This document shows positions 53,812-62,612 of a stretch of 64,000 bases of DNA, one piece after another. Made by a program: the position numbers and the translations under genes. The DNA comes from Luteibacter mycovicinus (lineage in GTDB: Bacteria; Pseudomonadota; Gammaproteobacteria; Xanthomonadales; Rhodanobacteraceae). The notes beneath the pieces are model-generated. The model was given only the letters and a program-made list of their open reading frames with translations, was not told where the DNA came from and made no database searches. The stretch lies in assembly GCF_000745235.1 (NCBI RefSeq), contig NZ_JQNL01000001.1, positions 1,984,001 to 2,048,000 on the forward strand, read 5' to 3'. Within the stretch, counting starts at the first letter, position 1. Each line of letters opens with the position of its first letter.

Positions 53812-54756
53812 CTATTCCGATCCCGGCGGATGCCCGAACCGCGCCTTGAAGGCGTTGGCAAAATTGGCCGGGTTGGAATAGCCGACCCGGTAGGCGATCT
53901 GGCTCACCTGCCATTTGCCCTGCCGCAACATCTGCCGCGCGACTTCGAGACGTCGATCTCTCACGTGCTGCAGCATCGAGCAACCGAACTCCCGCCGGAA
54001 GATACGTCTGAGCGTCGTTTCGCCGACGCCGAGGTCACGGGCGAGTTCGTCGACAGCGGGCGGACGGGCGAGGTTGTCGTCCAGTAAGCGCCGGGCTTCA
54101 TGGGCGAGGTCGCGATGGGCCCTCAGCGTGCGCGTCGCCCCCTGACGCGAGGCGCCCAGCTGCACGGCCAGCTCGACGAGAATGCCGAGACTGAGGCTCT
54201 CCCTGTGCAGCCGCTGCAACGCGCCGGTATAGGGCGAGTGGTAGAGGCGCTCGAACAGTGACGCGATGGCCTTGCTGTCGCGCACGCGTTCGAAGCGAAG
54301 ATGATGTTTCTGCAACGCCAGCAGCGGCGCCAGCGTGCGGTCGCCCTCCTCGATCTGGTCGCGCAGGAAGGCGCCCGAGATACGCAGGCCACCCAGTCGC
54401 ACGTGGCTGCCGCCAGGCAGTGTGTCCACGACCTCCGCCGGCTCGCTGAGGCTGAGTAAGGACAGCGCCTCCGGCGTGTACTGGTCGAACATCTCGCGAT
54501 CGACGCGGTGACGCCAGCGGCCGGCCATGACCTGCACGATGGAGATGCTGTCCGGCAGGACCTTGTCGATGCGCAGCGGGTCGATGAAGTGCAGGTCGCA
54601 GTCGAAATACTGCATGGATGGCCGCACCAGCGTCGCACGGTAGTGCCCGATGGCGCGCCCGGCCACGGCGCGCGCCTCGATGAGATTGGCGCGGTCCAGC
54701 GACTCCGGCGCGTCGAAGCTGACTTCCGTGTCGCGGTAAGGCGTCCACACGGCCAC
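53812..54756 (-). CDS. AraC-family transcriptional regulator
   Basis: A 314-residue regulator starting with GTG at 54756 (CAGGG upstream). An N-terminal sensor region covers about 1-200. Two HTH motifs form the AraC DNA-binding domain (about 215-312): ELARDLGVGETTLRRIFRRE and VSQIAYRVGYSNPANFANAF, followed by KARFGHPPG. It lies 5 bp after the DUF2127 gene and could be co-transcribed with the motor-like operon upstream; the ligand is unknown. Confidence 0.9.
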   Translation of the reverse strand: MAVWTPYRDTEVSFDAPESLDRANLIEARAVAGRAIGHYRATLVRPSMQYFDCDLHFIDPLRIDKVLPDSISIVQVMAGRWRHRVDREMFDQYTPEALSLLSLSEPAEVVDTLPGGSHVRLGGLRISGAFLRDQIEEGDRTLAPLLALQKHHLRFERVRDSKAIASLFERLYHSPYTGALQRLHRESLSLGILVELAVQLGASRQGATRTLRAHRDLAHEARRLLDDNLARPPAVDELARDLGVGETTLRRIFRREFGCSMLQHVRDRRLEVARQMLRQGKWQVSQIAYRVGYSNPANFANAFKARFGHPPGSE

Positions 54757-54761
54757 CGGGA

Positions 54762-55256
54762 TTACCCTGCCTGCGCCGCCGGCGTAATCGCGACACCGCC
54801 GCGGGGCCGAAGCGCCAGCCGGACAAGGTAGACCACGATCAGGACATTGGCGACGAGAATCGCGACCTTCAGCCAGCCGAAGCGAACGATGCACTCGTAG
54901 ATCTCCACCGGTACGAGCGAACCGGTGGCGATCACCGTGAACCACTCGGCCCAGTGCTTGCGCATCCACAGGCCGATGCCTTCGGTGGCGAAGATGGCGG
55001 CATAGATCAGCGCGACGATGCCGACGGCCTCGACCTTGGCCGGCCCCATCTGCTGGAGCAGATGCACCAGGCTCCAGCGCAGGTCATTGCTATCGGTGAG
55101 CTGAAGATGCTCGAGCCACTGCACCAGCTGCCTGAAACTGTCTTCGCGGTCCAGATGGAACGCGGCGCTGGCGATGAGGATCAGGCCGACCGTCTTGACC
55201 GCCTTGTAGACGGCGATGATGCGCAGGCCGGCAGGGTGCTTGGTGTCGGAAGTCAT
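54762..55256 (-). CDS. DUF2127 family membrane protein
   Basis: A 164-residue protein starting at ATG 55256. It has four hydrophobic helices: GLRIIAVYKAVKTVGLILIA, VEAVGIVALIYAAIFATEGI, WFTVIATGSLVPVEIYECIV and VAILVANVLIVVYLVRLALR. The pattern LxLIAxYKxxKTxxLIxxA and GLW...WAEW...E.YE is that of DUF2127. The function is unknown. It lies 48 bp after the DUF2894 gene on the same strand. Confidence 0.85.
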   Translation of the reverse strand: MTSDTKHPAGLRIIAVYKAVKTVGLILIASAAFHLDREDSFRQLVQWLEHLQLTDSNDLRWSLVHLLQQMGPAKVEAVGIVALIYAAIFATEGIGLWMRKHWAEWFTVIATGSLVPVEIYECIVRFGWLKVAILVANVLIVVYLVRLALRPRGGVAITPAAQAG

Positions 55257-55304
55257 CGGCGAACTATAGAGCGCCGTGGCGACGAAGTAATGAATCCGCC
55301 TCAA

Positions 55305-55856
55305 CTATTTGCGAGGTTTCTTCCGGGCGCGCTTGCCGATGGTGGCCGGCTGGAGCGAGCCCGCGGGGCCCGCCACACCGTCTCCGACGCGCTCCATCCA
55401 CGACAGGTCGTCGACATAGGCGAGGAAGTGCTGGAGGTAACCGGGCGACGACTCGCGCATCAGCGCGATGGCGCGATGGACCAGTGCCGAGGAGTTGAGC
55501 GGCCCGGCGTTTTCGGGGACCGGAGCCATCGACTGGCGCAACTGGCTCTCGGTGCGGACCCGGGACCATATGCGGCGAAAGGCGTCGAGGGAAGGCAGCT
55601 CGGGGTAAGCCGCGCGCTCAGGTGACGGCTCGCGATCGCCGGCGGCCAGCGCGTCGACCAGCTCGCCAAGCGTGCCGCGGACGGCCGTCGGGCCGACACC
55701 GGGCCGGTCGCCCTCGACGCGCCCGACGTCCGCGGCACGCAACAGCGCGAGCCGCCGGTCGAGGATCTGGCGCAACTCGCCTTCCTGTCCGGCGGCTCGC
55801 CGCTCCATCGCCTCGATGAGGTGGCGGCGTAGCGTGTGGGTCGACGAAGCGCTCAC
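55305..55856 (-). CDS. DUF2894 family protein (motor-like operon)
   Basis: A 183-residue protein with an N-terminal helical region (LRRHLIEAMERRAAGQEGEL), and a conserved core ELPSLDAFRRIWSRVRTESQ, LRQSMAPVPENAGPLNSSAL, MRESSPGYLQHFLAYVDDLS. It ends in a basic tail. No signal peptide or membrane segment, so it should act in the cytoplasm. The start overlaps the OmpA-like gene by 4 bp. DUF2894 genes recur with DUF802 and OmpA-like genes in related proteobacteria, which suggests a soluble accessory to that membrane complex. Confidence 0.85.
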   Translation of the reverse strand: MSASSTHTLRRHLIEAMERRAAGQEGELRQILDRRLALLRAADVGRVEGDRPGVGPTAVRGTLGELVDALAAGDREPSPERAAYPELPSLDAFRRIWSRVRTESQLRQSMAPVPENAGPLNSSALVHRAIALMRESSPGYLQHFLAYVDDLSWMERVGDGVAGPAGSLQPATIGKRARKKPRK

Positions 55857-56497
55857 GGGGTCGCCGCTGCCGGCGCCGACGGCCTGGGCATCGGTGCGAT
55901 CTCGACGCGGCGATTTTTCGCCCTGCCCTCGTCGCTGGAGTTGGCGCTGACCGGCTGCTCCGAGCCGAACGCCGCGGCGAAGACCGACGAGGGCGGCACG
56001 CCATCCGCGATCAGGGCGCGCGTCACGGTCAGCGAGCGCTGGGCGGAAAGCTCCCAGTTATCGGCGAAATGCCGGTTACCGTCGCGGACCGGCTGATCGT
56101 CGGTGAAACCGCTCACCATCAGCACCTCGTCGCGGGTCTTGAGATAGCCGGTGAGTGGCCCGGCAAGGCTCTTCAGCACCTCGAGGCCTTCCGCTTGCAG
56201 CTGATCGGAATTGAGAGCGAAGAGCACGCTGCCGCGGATGCCGATGCGCCCGTCCACCAGCGTCACACGTCCGGCCGCGAGCGGCGCGGCCAGCGCCTGC
56301 TCGAGGGTGACACGGCGTTGCTCTTCGGCCTGCTTCTGCTTCACCGCTTCGTCCAGCTTGCTGGTGAGCTGCAGCTGCATGCCGATCACACCGACGAGGA
56401 TCAGCACGAAGGCACCGAGCAGGACCGACATCAGGTCGCCGAACGCGGCCCAGATCGGTGTACCGGCTTCGCCTTCGAGCTCGAAGTCGTCGCTCAT
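55853..56497 (-). CDS. OmpA/MotB-like protein with single N-terminal membrane segment
   Basis: A 214-residue protein. The N-terminal helix is TPIWAAFGDLMSVLLGAFVL, with an Asp at the start of the membrane segment in the place of the proton-binding Asp of MotB/TolR/ExbD proteins. A short coiled coil follows (KLDEAVKQKQAEEQRRVTLE). The C-terminal OmpA domain (about 85-205) has VLFALNSDQLQAEGLEVLKS, VSGFTDDQPVR, NWELSAQRSLTVTRALIADG and AKNRRVEI, which bind peptidoglycan. It overlaps both neighbours by 4 bp. Together with the DUF802 protein it forms a MotA/MotB-like pair. Confidence 0.88.
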   Translation of the reverse strand: MSDDFELEGEAGTPIWAAFGDLMSVLLGAFVLILVGVIGMQLQLTSKLDEAVKQKQAEEQRRVTLEQALAAPLAAGRVTLVDGRIGIRGSVLFALNSDQLQAEGLEVLKSLAGPLTGYLKTRDEVLMVSGFTDDQPVRDGNRHFADNWELSAQRSLTVTRALIADGVPPSSVFAAAFGSEQPVSANSSDEGRAKNRRVEIAPMPRPSAPAAATP

Positions 56498-58590
56498 GCG
56501 CTGCCCGCTCCGCTGGACAGACGCTGGCTCGCGACATGCTGCATCTCTTCGATGATCTGCTTCTGCGACAGCACGCTGAGGTCGACCACTTCCCGCGCCT
56601 GCGCCACGTAATAGGCCAGCTGCTCGTCACTGCGCGCAAGCGACGTATCGAGGGCGCCAGCGATGAGTTGCAGACGCTCCATCAATGCTTCGTTGGACTG
56701 ACCGAACAGCTGCACGGCGGCACCGAATGCCTCACCCAGGCTTGCCACCTCGATGGCGCTGCCGGTGAGTTGTGCCGCGACGCTGCCGAGTTTGCCGGTC
56801 TCCGCCTCCACGTGGTCGCTGAAGCGCGTACTGACGCGTTCGAGCAGATCGGCCGATGTGGTGACCAGTGCGTCGACGGCGGTGCGCTGCTGGGTGGACG
56901 CATGATTGACGGCGTCGAGCAGGGTCTCGAGCGTCGCCAGCAGACGGCTGCGTTCTTCGAGCATGGAGGTGTCGCGGACCATACTGTCGGAAAGTTTCTG
57001 ACGCAGTTCGGCGACGACCTCGGCGGCGACGCGCGGCGCTTCCGATGCGGCGTCGACCAGCCGCGAAATCTCCGCGATGGTTTCGCCCGCATGCGCCTGG
57101 GTGCGTGCCGAGACATCCGTCGCCGTGCGCTCCAGCGTGTCGCAGATCGCCTGCTCGCGGGCGGCGGCCTGCTCGGCCGTCTTTACCCACTGCGCACTCA
57201 GCGAGTCGGTCATGGCGGCGAGGGACGCGGTCCAGGCGGCGAGACGTTCCTCGTCACGCGCGGCGAGGGTCGACTGCAGATCGGCGTGCGACTGAGCGAC
57301 GGTGCGTACGAGCGACCCGGCCTGGTCGTCAAAGATGGTCGCCGCGGAGGCGAGCGCGTCCTGATGGCGTGTGACCAGTGCTTCGTTGGCCGCCTCCTGT
57401 CGCGACAGGGCGTCTTTCCATGCGGCCGATGTGGCCGATGCCGATGCGTCGAGACGGGTCGCGACGGCATCGACCAGATCCGACGAGCGCTCGCCGAAAC
57501 CGTCGACGAACCCGTCCAGTGAGGCGCGCAGATCCGCCGCCATCGCGTCGTTGGACGCCTGCTGCCGGACCAGAGCGTCGTTCCACAGGGCGGCCACATT
57601 CGACGTACTCAGCTGGAAGCCCGCCGACAGGCCTTCCAGCTGCTGCTGCACCGCACGGGTCACCGTGTCGTGCAAGGCGGCTGTCTCGCGGGCAAGGCCG
57701 GCCATCGTCGACTCCATGACCGGCTGAAAGGCCGCGCTCGCGGCGCGTGCGCTCTCGGTGACACTGTCCTTCAGCGACTGCTCGACGGAGCCGGCGAGGC
57801 GCGTGTAGATCGTCGCGGTGGCCGCGTGGAAGGCTTCCTGGCTGGCTAGCTGACGCTCGCTCGCGGCCACGTTGTGCGTTTCCATGGCGGTCATCATCGC
57901 CTGCAGGCGATCCATCAACGCCGGCATGGCTTCCGTCTGCTGCTGGAGCAGCCGGAACGACTCGTCGCGCTGATGCGACCGCGAAAAGACGCGCAGTGTC
58001 GTGGCGGCTTTCGCATCCAGAGCCTGTACGGCGTGCAGGCGCTCGCGGCGTACCAGCGCCGAGAGCAGGCCGAGCATCGCCGACGTCGCGACACCGGCGA
58101 TCGACGTACCGAACGCGAAGCCCAGGCCTTTCACGGGCGCGGCGAGCGAGCTGCGGATGGCCTGCAGGTCGGTCGCGCTTTCCAGCGCCAGCCCCGTACC
58201 GCGCAACGTCGCCATCATGCCGAGCAGCGTACCCAGCATGCCGAGCAGCACCAGCAGACCGACAAGATACGGCGTAAGCGCCGGTGTCGGCAGCGCCACG
58301 CGCTCGCCTTCGACACGCAGGCGCACGGCGTTGCGCAGGCTCGGATGCAGGCGATCCAGCCAGCCGGCCAGACCGGACGGAGCCACCTCGAGTTCGCCCA
58401 CGGCCTGACGGAGCGTGGTGGTCGCCTGATGGTATCGATACAGCTCGAGAGCGCCGGCGAGGTAACACGCGGCGATCAGCAGCGCGACCGCCGCGCCAAG
58501 CGGGTTGGAGCCCACATAGCCCGCACCGATCCAGATGACGGCCACGAGGCCCACGAGGAACACGGCGAGATGAAGAAAGTTTCTGAACAT
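56494..58590 (-). CDS. DUF802 protein: MotA/TolQ-ExbB-like membrane unit with long cytoplasmic tail
   Basis: A 698-residue protein. Residues 1-55 hold two helices (LHLAVFLVGLVAVIWIGAGY, LGAAVALLIAACYLAGALEL). About 105-180 hold two more: TPYLVGLLVLLGMLGTLLGM and KGLGFAFGTSIAGVATSAML, which is the MotA/TolQ/ExbB pore pattern. The remaining 480 residues are a helical, Ala/Ser/Asp-rich tail of repeated segments (such as MTAMETHNVAASERQLASQ and LWNDALVRQQASNDAMAADL), typical of DUF802. A MotA-like pore plus a very long tail is also the layout of ZorA of Zorya defence systems. Its stop overlaps the MotB-like gene by 4 bp. Confidence 0.85.
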   Translation of the reverse strand: MFRNFLHLAVFLVGLVAVIWIGAGYVGSNPLGAAVALLIAACYLAGALELYRYHQATTTLRQAVGELEVAPSGLAGWLDRLHPSLRNAVRLRVEGERVALPTPALTPYLVGLLVLLGMLGTLLGMMATLRGTGLALESATDLQAIRSSLAAPVKGLGFAFGTSIAGVATSAMLGLLSALVRRERLHAVQALDAKAATTLRVFSRSHQRDESFRLLQQQTEAMPALMDRLQAMMTAMETHNVAASERQLASQEAFHAATATIYTRLAGSVEQSLKDSVTESARAASAAFQPVMESTMAGLARETAALHDTVTRAVQQQLEGLSAGFQLSTSNVAALWNDALVRQQASNDAMAADLRASLDGFVDGFGERSSDLVDAVATRLDASASATSAAWKDALSRQEAANEALVTRHQDALASAATIFDDQAGSLVRTVAQSHADLQSTLAARDEERLAAWTASLAAMTDSLSAQWVKTAEQAAAREQAICDTLERTATDVSARTQAHAGETIAEISRLVDAASEAPRVAAEVVAELRQKLSDSMVRDTSMLEERSRLLATLETLLDAVNHASTQQRTAVDALVTTSADLLERVSTRFSDHVEAETGKLGSVAAQLTGSAIEVASLGEAFGAAVQLFGQSNEALMERLQLIAGALDTSLARSDEQLAYYVAQAREVVDLSVLSQKQIIEEMQHVASQRLSSGAGSA

Positions 58591-58600
58591 GATTTCTCAG

Positions 58601-59296
58601 TTATCGGGTACGGAGCGCGGCGAGCAGCGCCTCGACCGGTTGGAAACGAACATCGACTTCGGCCAGCAGCACGGCCTGCATGTCCTTGCGGAAGGCATCC
58701 AGCCATGCCCCGGCATCGTCGGGGCGGGCCGCCTGGCGCAGCCGGTCGAAGTGATGGGCGAGCAGGGCGGGCACGTTGCCCATCAGCGACTGCTCGCGAC
58801 CGCTCAGCGCGAGCTCCATGACGGCGTCGACTTCCGCGAGGCGGGCCATCTCATCCGATGAGGCCGCCAGAATGTCCCGCAAACGCCCACGCAGGTGCCC
58901 GGTGTGGGACTGCATGGACCTCTGGAGCGTGGTGTAGCGCTGCCGAAGCGGCGCGAAGTCGGGCGTCGTGCCCGCGACGATACCCCGGGCGACGAGCTCA
59001 CGGGCTCCGGTGATGGCCTGGACCAGCGTTTGCCTGACCCGGGCGCACTCGGCCGCTTCGTCGTCGACGGGGTGCGACACCTCCGCGGCGATCGCTTCCA
59101 CCTTCCCGTCCAGCGCCGCCGACAAGGCAAGCGCATGGGTCCAGTCGAGCCACTGGCTCAACCGGTCCGGCAACGCGGCGTTCGGGCGACCCGTATCAAC
59201 GTCGGTGAGACGCGACAACAGGCGGATGAACGTGGGTCCACGGACGCTGGTCCGCTGGTGTGCTTGCACGGGTTCTGCTGGCGAAAAAACGCCCAT
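58601..59296 (-). CDS. DUF3348 family protein (first gene of the motor-like operon)
   Basis: A 231-residue soluble helical protein. The ATG at 59296 gives RTSVRGPTFIRLLSRLTDVD, LPDRLSQWLDWTHALALSAA and LDGKVEAIA near the N-terminus, the DUF3348 signature, followed by RQRYTTLQRSMQSHTGHLRG and LLAHHFDRLRQAARPDDAGA. No obvious ribosome binding site precedes this ATG, so the start is less certain. The stop lies 10 bp before the DUF802 start. Divergent from the GH13 gene; the 146 bp between them should hold both promoters. Confidence 0.83.
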   Translation of the reverse strand: MGVFSPAEPVQAHQRTSVRGPTFIRLLSRLTDVDTGRPNAALPDRLSQWLDWTHALALSAALDGKVEAIAAEVSHPVDDEAAECARVRQTLVQAITGARELVARGIVAGTTPDFAPLRQRYTTLQRSMQSHTGHLRGRLRDILAASSDEMARLAEVDAVMELALSGREQSLMGNVPALLAHHFDRLRQAARPDDAGAWLDAFRKDMQAVLLAEVDVRFQPVEALLAALRTR

Positions 59297-59442
59297 TTTA
59301 CACGCGAATGGCAACGCCCCGTATCGATCGACAGGCCAGACCGGCCCTGAGCAAGCCGCCACCCGGCTTGCGCGTTCGTCGGCATCTGGCCACGGGAGCC
59401 CTGCGTTACTATCGGCGGTCTTCCAGTCAGGGGATGTGGCCA

Positions 59443-61185
59443 ATGGGTATCTTTCGCCGGCTCGCGGGTGTCGCTGGCTCGCTTTGTCTTTTCTGGGCGG
59501 CACTGGATGCGACGGCGGCGGATACGACGGCACCGTGGTGGAAACACGCTCTCGTCTATGAGATCTACCCCCGCAGCTTCGGTGACAGCAACGGCGACGG
59601 TGTCGGCGACCTCAACGGAATCAATGCCCATCTGGATGACCTGCAGAAGCTCGGAGTAGATGCGATCTGGATCGCGCCCATGTACCCGTCGCCGCAGGCG
59701 GATTTCGGCTACGACATCTCCGACTACCAGGCCATCGACCCGCAATACGGCACGATGGCGGACTTCGATCGCCTGCAACAGGCCGCAAAGCAGCGCCACA
59801 TCCATGTCATCCTCGACATGGTGATGAACCATACGTCCGATCACCACGCGTGGTTCGTCGAATCCGCCAGTTCACGGAATAACCCGAAATCGGACTGGTA
59901 CGTGTGGAACGACGGCATCCCTGCCGACACCGCGCACCTCTCCGCCGTGCAGCGGCGGAACATCCATGACGGCAAGGCGCCGCCCAACAACTGGGAGTCG
60001 ATGTTCGGCGGCTCGGCATGGCAGTGGGTGCCGGCGCGCCACCAGTTCTATTACCACCGCTTCTACATCCAGCAGCCGGATCTCAACTGGCGCAATCCCG
60101 ACGTGGAGAAAGCCATGTTCGGCGCGATACGCTTCTGGCTGGATCGCGGCGTGGACGGCTTCCGGCTCGATGCCATCTCCGTGCTGTTCGAGGACACGAA
60201 GCTACGGAACGATCCCGAACGTCCTGGTACGAATGCGCAGGGCGAGCCGAACCTCAACTACCTCTACAGCGACAAACTGCCCGAGGTCCATGGCGTGATG
60301 AGACGCCTGCGTGCACTGGTCGACAGCTATCCGGGCCAACGCGTGCTGATCGGCGAAACCTACGAGCCCAACATCAAGCTGCTGGACGAGTGGTATGGCA
60401 CGAAGGAAGTGCCGCAACTGCAGTTGCCGATGAACCTGCAGCTGGGCTTCGGCTGGCAGGCAAGCTTCGACGCCACATGGTTCCGCACGCGCCTTCAGGA
60501 GTCGCAACAGGTTCACGGGCAACCGTTGCTCGTTGTCGATAACCACGACAATCCACGTTCGATCGATCGGTTTGGCGATGGCACGCATGACGTGGAGCGC
60601 GCGAAGGTCGTCGCGGCGGCGCTGCTGACGTCCCGCGCTGTCGCCCTCACCTACTACGGCGCTCCCATCGGCATGACCACCGCGACACCCACGCGGGTCG
60701 AAGACGTGCGCGATCCGGTCGGCGTCACCGGCTGGCCGAAGGACAAGGGGCGTGACGGTGAGCGCACGCCAATGCAGTGGACGCCGGGGCCGCAGGCCGG
60801 CTTTTCGACGAACCCCAGAACGTGGCTGCCGGTGAATCCCAACCACGCAACGGTCAACGTCGAGGATGAGCGGAAGCAACCCGAGTCGTTGCTCAACTGG
60901 CATCGTCAGCTGATCGCGCTTCGACGGGACAACCCGGCATTGCGCGATGGCGCGATGACATTTCTGGATACCCGCGATCCGAACGTCCTGATCTATCGAC
61001 GCGAGGGAGAACATCCGGTGCTGGTGATGCTCAACTTCAGTGGTTCGGCGCAATTGGTGCCGAAGCGGCTGATGCAGGGCAAGGTCAGGACGCTTGCGGC
61101 AAGTGAGGTTTCCCTGCGTGGGCTGGAAACGCTGGACGGGGCGTCACTTCCCGCTTACTCGGCCTGGATTGTCACACCGGATTGA
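59443..61185 (+). CDS. Secreted GH13 alpha-glucosidase
   Basis: A 580-residue enzyme starting at ATG 59443 (AGGGG 9 nt upstream) with a signal peptide (LAGVAGSLCLFWAALDATAA). The barrel has YEIYPRSFGDSNGDGVGDLN, VILDMVMNHTSDHH, QQPDLNWRNPDVEKAMF, VDGFRLDAIS with the nucleophile Asp, VLIGETYEPN with the acid Glu and VVDNHDNPRS with the third acid. The QPDLNW segment points to alpha-1,4/1,6-glucosidase or related activity rather than alpha-amylase. It probably acts in the periplasm on maltooligosaccharides. No sugar transport genes are near. Confidence 0.93.
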   Translation: MGIFRRLAGVAGSLCLFWAALDATAADTTAPWWKHALVYEIYPRSFGDSNGDGVGDLNGINAHLDDLQKLGVDAIWIAPMYPSPQADFGYDISDYQAIDPQYGTMADFDRLQQAAKQRHIHVILDMVMNHTSDHHAWFVESASSRNNPKSDWYVWNDGIPADTAHLSAVQRRNIHDGKAPPNNWESMFGGSAWQWVPARHQFYYHRFYIQQPDLNWRNPDVEKAMFGAIRFWLDRGVDGFRLDAISVLFEDTKLRNDPERPGTNAQGEPNLNYLYSDKLPEVHGVMRRLRALVDSYPGQRVLIGETYEPNIKLLDEWYGTKEVPQLQLPMNLQLGFGWQASFDATWFRTRLQESQQVHGQPLLVVDNHDNPRSIDRFGDGTHDVERAKVVAAALLTSRAVALTYYGAPIGMTTATPTRVEDVRDPVGVTGWPKDKGRDGERTPMQWTPGPQAGFSTNPRTWLPVNPNHATVNVEDERKQPESLLNWHRQLIALRRDNPALRDGAMTFLDTRDPNVLIYRREGEHPVLVMLNFSGSAQLVPKRLMQGKVRTLAASEVSLRGLETLDGASLPAYSAWIVTPD

Positions 61186-61639
61186 TCATCTCGGTTCGGC
61201 AAACGACATAAAGCGTGCCGGCTTCATCGCCTGCTGCTCCGACGGCGAAGCCTGTTCCTTCGAGGGCATCGGCAACCCAGCCGGGCACGCTTTTTTCCCA
61301 TTCAACCCGATCGAACGTGTGCGGGTAGTTGGCCTTGTTCGGACTCGGCGAATGCAACCAGACCGCATTGTTCGATGGGTCGTCACAGAGGGTGGCAAAG
61401 ACCTGTATCGGTTGAGTACGGGTCTTCGCGAGCGTATCGAACGCACGGAGCCAACTCACCGTAGTCGAGGCCGCGAGATCCTGATTCTCCGGATGGTGGC
61501 GCCGCGATCGCAAACCTGCCGGGTGGGCATGCCAGTAGTCGAACCAGCCGTGGATGTCGATAGAGTCCATGTGCCGCCTGACACGCTTCTCCTGACGCTG
61601 CCAGAACCTCTCGATCTTCTTTCTATATCGATGATCCAT
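61172..61639 (-). CDS. Hypothetical protein
   Basis: A 155-residue protein starting DHRYRKKIERFWQRQEKRVR, with SIDIHGWFDYWHAHPAGLRS as its most distinctive segment; aromatic-rich and without signal peptide or membrane helix. I cannot name the family. It overlaps the convergent GH13 gene by 14 bp. The composition looks like a real protein, and the start has a plausible ribosome binding site region. Confidence 0.65.
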   Translation of the reverse strand: MDHRYRKKIERFWQRQEKRVRRHMDSIDIHGWFDYWHAHPAGLRSRRHHPENQDLAASTTVSWLRAFDTLAKTRTQPIQVFATLCDDPSNNAVWLHSPSPNKANYPHTFDRVEWEKSVPGWVADALEGTGFAVGAAGDEAGTLYVVCRTEMINPV

Positions 61640-61731
61640 ATCGGCAATCCTTTTGATGGGTCATGGGGCGAGATTGTAAATTAGACCGGGGCGGAGTCGC
61701 CCCCGGCCTGGGGGCGGCGGAGGAAAATGAA

Positions 61732-62079
61732 ATGACGAACGAAGTCATCAGCGCGATTGTGGTCGGATGGCTGCTCCTTTTCCTGATCACGCGAAAACGC
61801 GCACGTCGACAGCCATTCGCCGCGCAAACCTTTACCTGCCATCGGTGCGGCACGATCACCCCGCACAATGCAAGAACCATCGGCGCGCTGCGAGATGGGA
61901 AATCGCGATTCTTTTGCCGCCCCTGCCATCTCAAATGGCTTAAGACGCAGCCCCCGGGCATCGGCAAGCGGCGGCCGCTTTCGAGCCGCCGTAGCGAATC
62001 GCAGGGCGGTTGCCTGGGATTAGTCGCGCTGCTCGTCTCCGTGCCGTTGCTGGGACTAGCAGCGTGGACGTGGCTCTAG
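61732..62079 (+). CDS. Zinc-ribbon membrane protein
   Basis: A 115-residue protein starting at ATG 61732 with GGAGG 9 nt upstream. The N-terminal helix is EVISAIVVGWLLLFLITRKR and the C-terminal helix LGLVALLVSVPLLGLAAWTW. Between them, TCHRCGTITPHN and FFCRPCHLKWLK form a CxxC...CxxC zinc ribbon. The order is helix, ribbon, basic region, helix. The function is unknown; trxC follows 68 bp downstream on the same strand, also with an N-terminal zinc ribbon. Confidence 0.75.
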   Translation: MTNEVISAIVVGWLLLFLITRKRARRQPFAAQTFTCHRCGTITPHNARTIGALRDGKSRFFCRPCHLKWLKTQPPGIGKRRPLSSRRSESQGGCLGLVALLVSVPLLGLAAWTWL

Positions 62080-62147
62080 CAGATACAAGACCGCAGATCA
62101 TGACCGGCTAAGCTTGAGCATGGGCCACCTGCCATACGGACGATGCC

Positions 62148-62594
62148 ATGACCGACTCACCTATCCTTCTCGCCTGCCCGCATTGTGGAACGATGAACCG
62201 CGTGGCACGGGAGCGCCTCGGCGCCGCGCCGAACTGCGGCCATTGTCACCAGGCGTTGTTTACCGGCAAGCCCGCGGTTCTGACCACGTCAACGTTCGAC
62301 AAGCACGTGCAGCGCAGTGAACTGCCCTTGCTGGTCGACTTCTGGGCTACCTGGTGTGGGCCCTGCCTGTCGATGGCGCCGCATTTCGAATCGGCGGCGA
62401 AAACGCTGGAGCCGAGGTTTCGTCTGGCGAAGGTGGACTCCGATGCAAACCCCGATCTCAGTGCGCGCTATGGCATCCGGAGTATCCCGACGATGATTCT
62501 GTTTACCGGCGGGCGCGAGGTGGCGCGGCAGTCGGGGGCTGTGGGTAGCGCGCAAATCGTGGCATGGGCGGAGGCGAAGTTGTCCGGAGGGTAG
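62148..62594 (+). CDS. trxC: Thioredoxin 2 (zinc-binding thioredoxin)
   Basis: A 148-residue cytosolic thioredoxin. The N-terminal zinc-binding region has LACPHCGTMNRV and NCGHCHQALF, the two CxxC pairs of TrxC that sense oxidation. The thioredoxin fold follows with the active site FWATWCGPCLSMAP and the cis-proline loop RSIPTMILFTGG. Length matches TrxC (about 140). It reduces disulfides, often in oxidative stress. A long AT-rich hairpin follows the stop. Confidence 0.95.
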   Translation: MTDSPILLACPHCGTMNRVARERLGAAPNCGHCHQALFTGKPAVLTTSTFDKHVQRSELPLLVDFWATWCGPCLSMAPHFESAAKTLEPRFRLAKVDSDANPDLSARYGIRSIPTMILFTGGREVARQSGAVGSAQIVAWAEAKLSGG

Positions 62595-62612
62595 GTAGTT
62601 ATTAAAGCTTAG

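Noticed and set aside
53375..53983. Minus-strand frame of 202 codons
   Set aside because: It arises from the purine-rich repeat tract and overlaps the AraC gene end; arginine-rich low complexity.
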